Notes under the pieces: generated by a model
What the model was told of the DNA's origin: nothing
Databases searched by the model: none
The model's input: the letters and a program-made list of their open reading frames with translations, nothing else
Assembly: GCA_945877505.1 (NCBI GenBank)
Contig: CAMDWT010000012.1
Location: 1-42,718 of the forward strand
Origin: Crenothrix polyspora
GTDB taxonomy: Bacteria; Pseudomonadota; Gammaproteobacteria; Methylococcales; Methylomonadaceae
Length of the DNA: 42,718 bases
Direction of reading: 5' to 3'
Part shown: in pieces, positions 38,650 to 42,718 of the stretch
Layout of the letters: every line of letters starts with the position of its first letter
Numbering within the stretch: the first letter of the stretch is position 1
Program-made: the position numbers and the translations under genes

Positions 38650-39870
38650 ATGATAGATAAATCAGATCAAATTGACTTTCTCTGGGAAGGTATCGATAAA
38701 AACAAAAAAAAAATAAAGGGGATTATTCCTGCCAAAAGTGAACTAATAGCAAAAACCGAACTGAGGCGACAAGGTTTTATCGTTACCAAAGTAAGAAAAA
38801 AGCCCAAGCCACTATTTAGTGCACGAGTAAAAGCAATAACACCCGGAGATATTGCTGTTTTTTCAAGGCAATTAGCGACCATGTTGGGCGCGGGCATTCC
38901 TCTGGTCCAATCCTTCGACATTATTGGCAAAGGCCATGAAAATCCAAGCATGCAGAACATGCTATTAAGTATAAAAGCCAATATTGAAAGTGGCGATACT
39001 CTCGCTGAAGCACTAAAAAAAAACCCACTTCATTTTGATGAGTTATTTTGTAATTTGGTAGATGCTGGCGAACATGCTGGGATACTAGAAACACTTTTGG
39101 ATAAAGTTGCTACTTACAAAGAAAAAACAGAGTCCATGAAGAAAAAAATAAAGAAAGCGCTGACCTATCCGGTTGCCGTTATAGTGGTCGCCTTTATCGT
39201 TACAGCCATACTACTACTCTTTGTTGTGCCCGTATTTGAAGACATGTTCAAAAGTTTTGGCGCCGACTTACCCGGTTTCACACGAATGGTTGTAGACATG
39301 TCTGAATGGCTAAAATCTTGGTGGTGGATAGTTCTGGGAATTATTATTTCATCAGTTTATATCTTTATTTACTTCAAAAAGCGCTCAAAAGCCTTTAATC
39401 ATTTCCTCGATAAAACTTTATTACAAGTACCTGTGGTCGGTCTAATTTTAAATAAATCAGCTATTGCACGATTTTCAAGAACTTTATCAACCATGTCGGC
39501 TGCCGGCGTCCCTTTAGTAGATGCGCTAGAGTCTGTAGCGGGTGCCTGTGGTAATATCATTTATTCTGAAGCTGTTTTCAAAATGCGTGAAGAGGTCGCC
39601 ACCGGACAGCGACTCAAGTACGCCATGCAGCAAACCAATCTCTTCCCCCACATGGTCCAACAAATGGTGGCCATAGGTGAAGAATCAGGCTCTATGGATG
39701 CAATGCTTGCCAAGGTTGCAGATTTCTATGAAGAAGAAGTGGATAATTTAGTGGATAACCTAAGTAGCTTAATGGAGCCCATTATCATGGTTATATTAGG
39801 GATTCTGATCGGCGGTTTAATCGTCGCCATGTATTTACCTATTTTCAAAATGGGTGCGGCTGTAGGCTAA
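38650..39870 (+). CDS. pilC: Type IV pilus inner-membrane platform protein PilC
   Basis: PilC is the inner-membrane platform protein on which PilB works. The 406-residue product has two repeated GspF domains. The first contains VFSRQLATMLGAGIPLVQSF and the second RFSRTLSTMSAAGVPLVDAL. Three membrane helices lie near residues 175-195, 220-242 and 373-400. The ribosome site AAGGA lies inside the pilB end, and the gap is two bases, so translation is coupled. Two long A-runs occur inside the coding sequence: ten A residues at 38704-38713 and nine at 39015-39023. These are possible sites of slippage. Confidence 0.96.
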   Translation: MIDKSDQIDFLWEGIDKNKKKIKGIIPAKSELIAKTELRRQGFIVTKVRKKPKPLFSARVKAITPGDIAVFSRQLATMLGAGIPLVQSFDIIGKGHENPSMQNMLLSIKANIESGDTLAEALKKNPLHFDELFCNLVDAGEHAGILETLLDKVATYKEKTESMKKKIKKALTYPVAVIVVAFIVTAILLLFVVPVFEDMFKSFGADLPGFTRMVVDMSEWLKSWWWIVLGIIISSVYIFIYFKKRSKAFNHFLDKTLLQVPVVGLILNKSAIARFSRTLSTMSAAGVPLVDALESVAGACGNIIYSEAVFKMREEVATGQRLKYAMQQTNLFPHMVQQMVAIGEESGSMDAMLAKVADFYEEEVDNLVDNLSSLMEPIIMVILGILIGGLIVAMYLPIFKMGAAVG

Positions 39871-39951
39871 TATTGGTATGTTTCTACTCTATTTCTGGCC
39901 TTTAAAATGGTTCCAAAACCGTTCAATCATTTAAGCTAAAATTAAAAATTT

Positions 39952-40830
39952 ATGACCGATAGTCTTACTATATTCTTACAATTACCCTATTTCTTAGTTA
40001 GTTTGGTTTTTGTAATAGGTTTAATGATAGGCAGTTTTCTTAATGTTGTCATTTACCGATTACCGATTATCCTTCATAGGAACTGGCGCAGTGAATGCAC
40101 AGACTATTTACAAATTGACGCAAGCAATACCCTGCAGCTTGAACCTTTCAATTTAGCACTACCTTTATCCCATTGCCCTAATTGCCATGTACCTATTAAG
40201 TTCTACCATAACATACCCGTTATTAGTTACTTTTTACTAAAGGGTAGATGCTCAGCCTGTCAAAGCAAGATCTCCCTCCGGTATCCAGTTATTGAACTCT
40301 TTACCGGTTTAACCTCAGCCATAGTTGCTTGGCATTTTGGCTATACTCTGGAAACTGTATTTGCCTTAATTCTGACCTGGTCTTTAATTAGCCTTAGCTT
40401 TATAGATATAGATCACCAATTATTACCTGATAATATTACCCTACCCATACTTTGGCTAGGCATAGCTTTAAGTCTATTTGGCTATTTTACGGATACCCAT
40501 GCGAGTATTATCGGAACAATTGCTGGCTACTTAAGCCTCTGGAGCCTCTATCATTTGTTCAAAATCCTAACTAAAAAAGAAGGCATGGGCTATGGTGATT
40601 TCAAATTACTGGCTTTATTAGGTGCTTGGCTAGGCTGGCACTATTTACCCCTTATCATTTTGTTATCATCTTTAGTGGGCACCATTATTGGTTTACTGAT
40701 GATTTCTTTAAATAAACAGGATCGTAACGCGCCTATACCCTTTGGCCCTTATTTAGCCGTTTCTGGCTGGCTGGCGTTAATATGGGGTAATGATCTGAAT
40801 ACCTTTTATTTCAATAGCGCAGGTTTTTAA
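39952..40830 (+). CDS. pilD: Prepilin peptidase/N-methyltransferase PilD
   Basis: PilD cuts the leader of type IV prepilins and pseudopilins and methylates the new N-terminus in the inner membrane. The 292-residue protein has a cytoplasmic zinc site with Cys75/Cys78 and Cys100/Cys103 (HCPNC and RCSAC), and several hydrophobic helices. The two aspartates of the aspartyl protease site are seen in FIDIDHQLLPD (about 150-160) and GMGYGDFKLL (Asp216). The length is usual for bifunctional enzymes. It follows pilC by 81 bases, and coaE starts four bases after its stop. It likely also serves any type II secretion system in the cell. Confidence 0.95.
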   Translation: MTDSLTIFLQLPYFLVSLVFVIGLMIGSFLNVVIYRLPIILHRNWRSECTDYLQIDASNTLQLEPFNLALPLSHCPNCHVPIKFYHNIPVISYFLLKGRCSACQSKISLRYPVIELFTGLTSAIVAWHFGYTLETVFALILTWSLISLSFIDIDHQLLPDNITLPILWLGIALSLFGYFTDTHASIIGTIAGYLSLWSLYHLFKILTKKEGMGYGDFKLLALLGAWLGWHYLPLIILLSSLVGTIIGLLMISLNKQDRNAPIPFGPYLAVSGWLALIWGNDLNTFYFNSAGF

Positions 40831-40834
40831 ACGC

Positions 40835-41455
40835 ATGCTAAAAATCGGACTGACCGGTGGCATTTGCTGTGGCAAATCAACAGTCTCTCGTATTTTCGAA
40901 ACGTTAAACATACCGGTTATAGATGCTGATGAGATAGCACACCAATTAGTTGCTATCGGTCAACCTGCCCTTGCTGAACTAAAGAGATTATTTAGTTCAA
41001 ACATACTAAACAAGGATGGTAGTCTCAATAGAAGCATGCTCCGTGAACTTATTTTTTCTGATCCTGAAAAAAAGCAGTTATTAGAAAACCTGCTCCATCC
41101 CTTAATATATGAAGCTCTAAATGAAGCCGTTAAACAAATAAAAAACACGCCCTATTGTATTATTTGTGTTCCACTATTGTTAGAAACCAATATGACCCAT
41201 CTTGTTGACCGTATATTAGTTGTCGACTGCTCCGTTGAAACACAAATCATGCGACTACAAAAACGTGACAATATGTCTTTAAAAAGCATACAATCAATAA
41301 TAGATAATCAAGTAACTCGCACTTTCAGAAGAGCTAAGGCAGATGATCTTATCGATAATTCAGAAACTAACAATCGACTTGCAGAACACATTAAAACACT
41401 GCACAATTTCTACCATTCATTAAGCACTCGCCAGGATAAACTTGTCTGTGAATAA
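40835..41455 (+). CDS. coaE: Dephospho-CoA kinase CoaE
   Basis: CoaE phosphorylates the 3'-hydroxyl of dephospho-CoA, the last step in coenzyme A synthesis. The 206-residue protein has the P-loop GLTGGICCGKST (residues 5-16), then VIDADEIAHQLV and LHPLIYEAL. CVPLLLETNM and a lid segment with RLQKRDNMS complete the site. It is placed between pilD and zapD as in Pseudomonas and related genera, with the downstream gene overlapping its end by 14 bases if the TTG start of zapD is used. Coupled translation with both neighbours is likely. The link to pili is positional only. Confidence 0.95.
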   Translation: MLKIGLTGGICCGKSTVSRIFETLNIPVIDADEIAHQLVAIGQPALAELKRLFSSNILNKDGSLNRSMLRELIFSDPEKKQLLENLLHPLIYEALNEAVKQIKNTPYCIICVPLLLETNMTHLVDRILVVDCSVETQIMRLQKRDNMSLKSIQSIIDNQVTRTFRRAKADDLIDNSETNNRLAEHIKTLHNFYHSLSTRQDKLVCE

Positions 41456-42218
41456 CACTATTACTTATGAATTTCCACTTAATGAACGCTTCCGTGTTTT
41501 CATAAGACTCGAACAACTTTTCTTACAATTCGTCCATTTCTCGGCCGGGACTTCCATGGCTGACAAACGTGCAGCCATCGCTGTTTTACTAGATATTATG
41601 TCAATTTTCAAACGTAATGATTTGAAATCTGAAATCCTCAAAGAGCTCAGTCGACAAGCATCAGTGCTTAATAAAATGGCCAGTAGTGAAGGTGTTGATA
41701 AAGCAAAATTGGATGTTATCCTCGATCAACTAGGACAACTTACCAAAAAAATTCAACTCATTACTGGGAAAATCGGTGATGATATTATTGACAATGCGTT
41801 ATTCAAAAGCATTGCGCAACGCAGTTCCATTCCTGGCGGAACCTGTTCATTTGATTTGCCTGAGTATCACTATTGGTTAGAACAAGAGGCGTCTATCTGT
41901 GCAAATGATCTCCGTAATTGGGGCAAGCCTTTTATTGAAATCCATACTGCAATCGATTTTATGCTCAATTTTATTCGTCATAGCAGATCAGGCAAAGCTG
42001 AAACGGCTATTACCGGTTTTTTCCAGATCACCTTAGATAAAAACCAACCTTTTCAACTTATCAAAGTAACCCTGGATAGTTCATTGCCCTATTTTGCTGA
42101 AATTAGTGGGGGCAAGCATCGATGTAACATCCGTTTTATGGAAACGATTGGCGATAACAATCGACCAACACAAAGTACTAAGGACATTCCCTTCACGCTG
42201 ACCTGTTGTTTATTCTAA
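41442..42218 (+). CDS. zapD: Cell division protein ZapD
   Basis: ZapD binds the C-terminus of FtsZ and bundles its filaments at the division ring. The 258-residue protein matches ZapD (formerly YacF) by its early [19 protein letters not shown] segment, the long helical first half, and the beta-rich half with [18 protein letters not shown] and [22 protein letters not shown]. The start is uncertain: TTG at 41442 lies five bases after AGGA, while GTG at 41448 is a stronger codon but 11 bases away. Its stop TAA overlaps the yacG ATG by one base, giving a TAATG coupling. Confidence 0.92.
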   Translation: MSVNNTITYEFPLNERFRVFIRLEQLFLQFVHFSAGTSMADKRAAIAVLLDIMSIFKRNDLKSEILKELSRQASVLNKMASSEGVDKAKLDVILDQLGQLTKKIQLITGKIGDDIIDNALFKSIAQRSSIPGGTCSFDLPEYHYWLEQEASICANDLRNWGKPFIEIHTAIDFMLNFIRHSRSGKAETAITGFFQITLDKNQPFQLIKVTLDSSLPYFAEISGGKHRCNIRFMETIGDNNRPTQSTKDIPFTLTCCLF

Positions 42219-42424
42219 TGTCATCCATTGCTAAGTCTATTATTGTAAAATGTCCAACCTGTAAATGCCCCGTTAGCTGGATACCTGAACAGTTGTACAA
42301 ACCTTTTTGTAGTGAACGTTGCAGGTTGATTGATTTAGGGGGTTGGGCAATGGAAGAGAAAAGAATTCCTGGCGAATCACTCGACTTAGAACTGGATGAT
42401 AATGAAGATCATTTTTTTCAATAA
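42218..42424 (+). CDS. yacG: DNA gyrase inhibitor YacG
   Basis: YacG is a small zinc protein that binds GyrB and blocks DNA binding by gyrase. The 68-residue product has the four zinc ligands Cys12/Cys15 (KCPTCK) and Cys31/Cys35 ([14 protein letters not shown]), followed by the conserved [11 protein letters not shown] segment and an acidic tail. I chose ATG at 42218, which overlaps the zapD stop as TAATG and gives the usual length, over an in-frame TTG at 42206. Order after coaE and zapD is typical of the gammaproteobacteria. Confidence 0.95.
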   Translation: MSSIAKSIIVKCPTCKCPVSWIPEQLYKPFCSERCRLIDLGGWAMEEKRIPGESLDLELDDNEDHFFQ

Positions 42425-42556
42425 CACTTTTTAAGCTGACTGTTATTCGCTTGCAAAAATACACACCAAGCCAGATAACGGTTACAACGTCTCACGAAAG
42501 CAAAGTCAATTACCCTATTTTTGTAGTCAACGGTTAACTATTAGAGAGACATTATT

Positions 42557-42718
42557 ATGAAGAAAATAACACCATTATTAGCTGTCATCCTTATTATGTC
42601 TTATATCACGCCCGCCAGTGCGCACGCTATCAGCGATCAAAGCACTGATTTAATAGCGGGCTTACTACACCCCTTCATAGGAATAGATCACTTACTTACA
42701 ATAATTGCTGTGGGTCTT
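42557..42718 (+). CDS. HupE/UreJ-family metal permease, N-terminal part (runs off window)
   Basis: The visible 54 codons encode a signal-like helix (MKKITPLLAVILIMSYITPA) ending in an AxA-type site before a His-bearing mature start (SAHAISDQS). The family hallmark GLLHPFIGIDHLLTIIAVGL follows, in which conserved His and Asp residues line the metal path. HupE/UreJ proteins import nickel, or in some species cobalt, across the inner membrane for hydrogenase, urease or cobalamin. A GAGAGA stretch lies upstream of ATG at 42557. No hydrogenase or urease gene is visible, so the metal and purpose stay open. It starts 132 bases after yacG. Confidence 0.85.
   Translation, partial: MKKITPLLAVILIMSYITPASAHAISDQSTDLIAGLLHPFIGIDHLLTIIAVGL

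Noticed and set aside
1-42718. Mobile elements or CRISPR arrays
   Set aside because: No transposase, integrase, terminal inverted repeat pair or regularly spaced repeat array was seen. The only exact long repeat is the tRNA-Glu pair.

Overview
The window is an AT-rich (roughly 40% G+C by eye) chromosomal segment from a gammaproteobacterium, most likely a Methylococcales-type methanotroph or methylotroph. The gammaproteobacterial placement rests on gene order: recA-recX-alaS-lysC in one block, pilB-pilC-pilD-coaE-zapD-yacG in another, and gltX followed by tRNA-Ala and tRNA-Glu genes, together with ZapD, YaeQ, YbiT and SelO. The methylotroph inference rests on one protein, a periplasmic MxaJ/XoxJ-type binding protein (13988-14842). 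A lipoprotein-type fatty acid cis/trans isomerase, glycogen metabolism and rubredoxin fit but are not diagnostic. No IS element, prophage, integrase or CRISPR array was seen, and the codon use looks even.

Layout: 1-3520 holds the 5' part of a small exported protein (minus strand), a FemAB/GNAT-like protein, rubredoxin, and an overlapping bluB-cobT pair for the lower ligand of cobalamin. 3542-13925 is a glycogen locus. On the minus strand run glgB, glgA and then two unusual genes, an endonuclease/exonuclease/phosphatase (EEP) protein with two CBM21-like glycogen-binding modules and a phospholipase D-like protein. glgC and malQ diverge on the plus strand. 13988-18608 has the XoxJ-like gene, two identical tRNA-Glu genes, tRNA-Ala, gltX, a Sel1-repeat protein and serS, all on the minus strand. 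18965-26268 has a small winged-helix protein, lysC, alaS, recX, recA, a TPR lipoprotein and ssb, also on the minus strand. 26605-36775 carries yaeQ, ybiT, cti, a small exported protein, selO and valS on the plus strand. 36929-42424 is the type IV pilus block pilBCD followed by coaE, zapD and yacG, and the window ends inside a HupE/UreJ-family gene.

How the genes work together: GlgC makes ADP-glucose, GlgA polymerises it, GlgB branches the chain, and MalQ rearranges maltodextrins. The EEP and PLD proteins have no export signal and follow glgA in the same direction. Tandem YWDNN-type glycogen-binding motifs on the EEP protein suggest that this intact phosphoesterase is tethered to intracellular glycogen. 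This pair is the best candidate in the window for an undescribed system. A laforin-like role in removing phosphate from glycogen is one hypothesis; the sequence does not prove it.

Start codons that are not ATG, and the choices made, are noted per gene. Terminators and operators are called from inverted repeats read by eye. No database or folding software was used.
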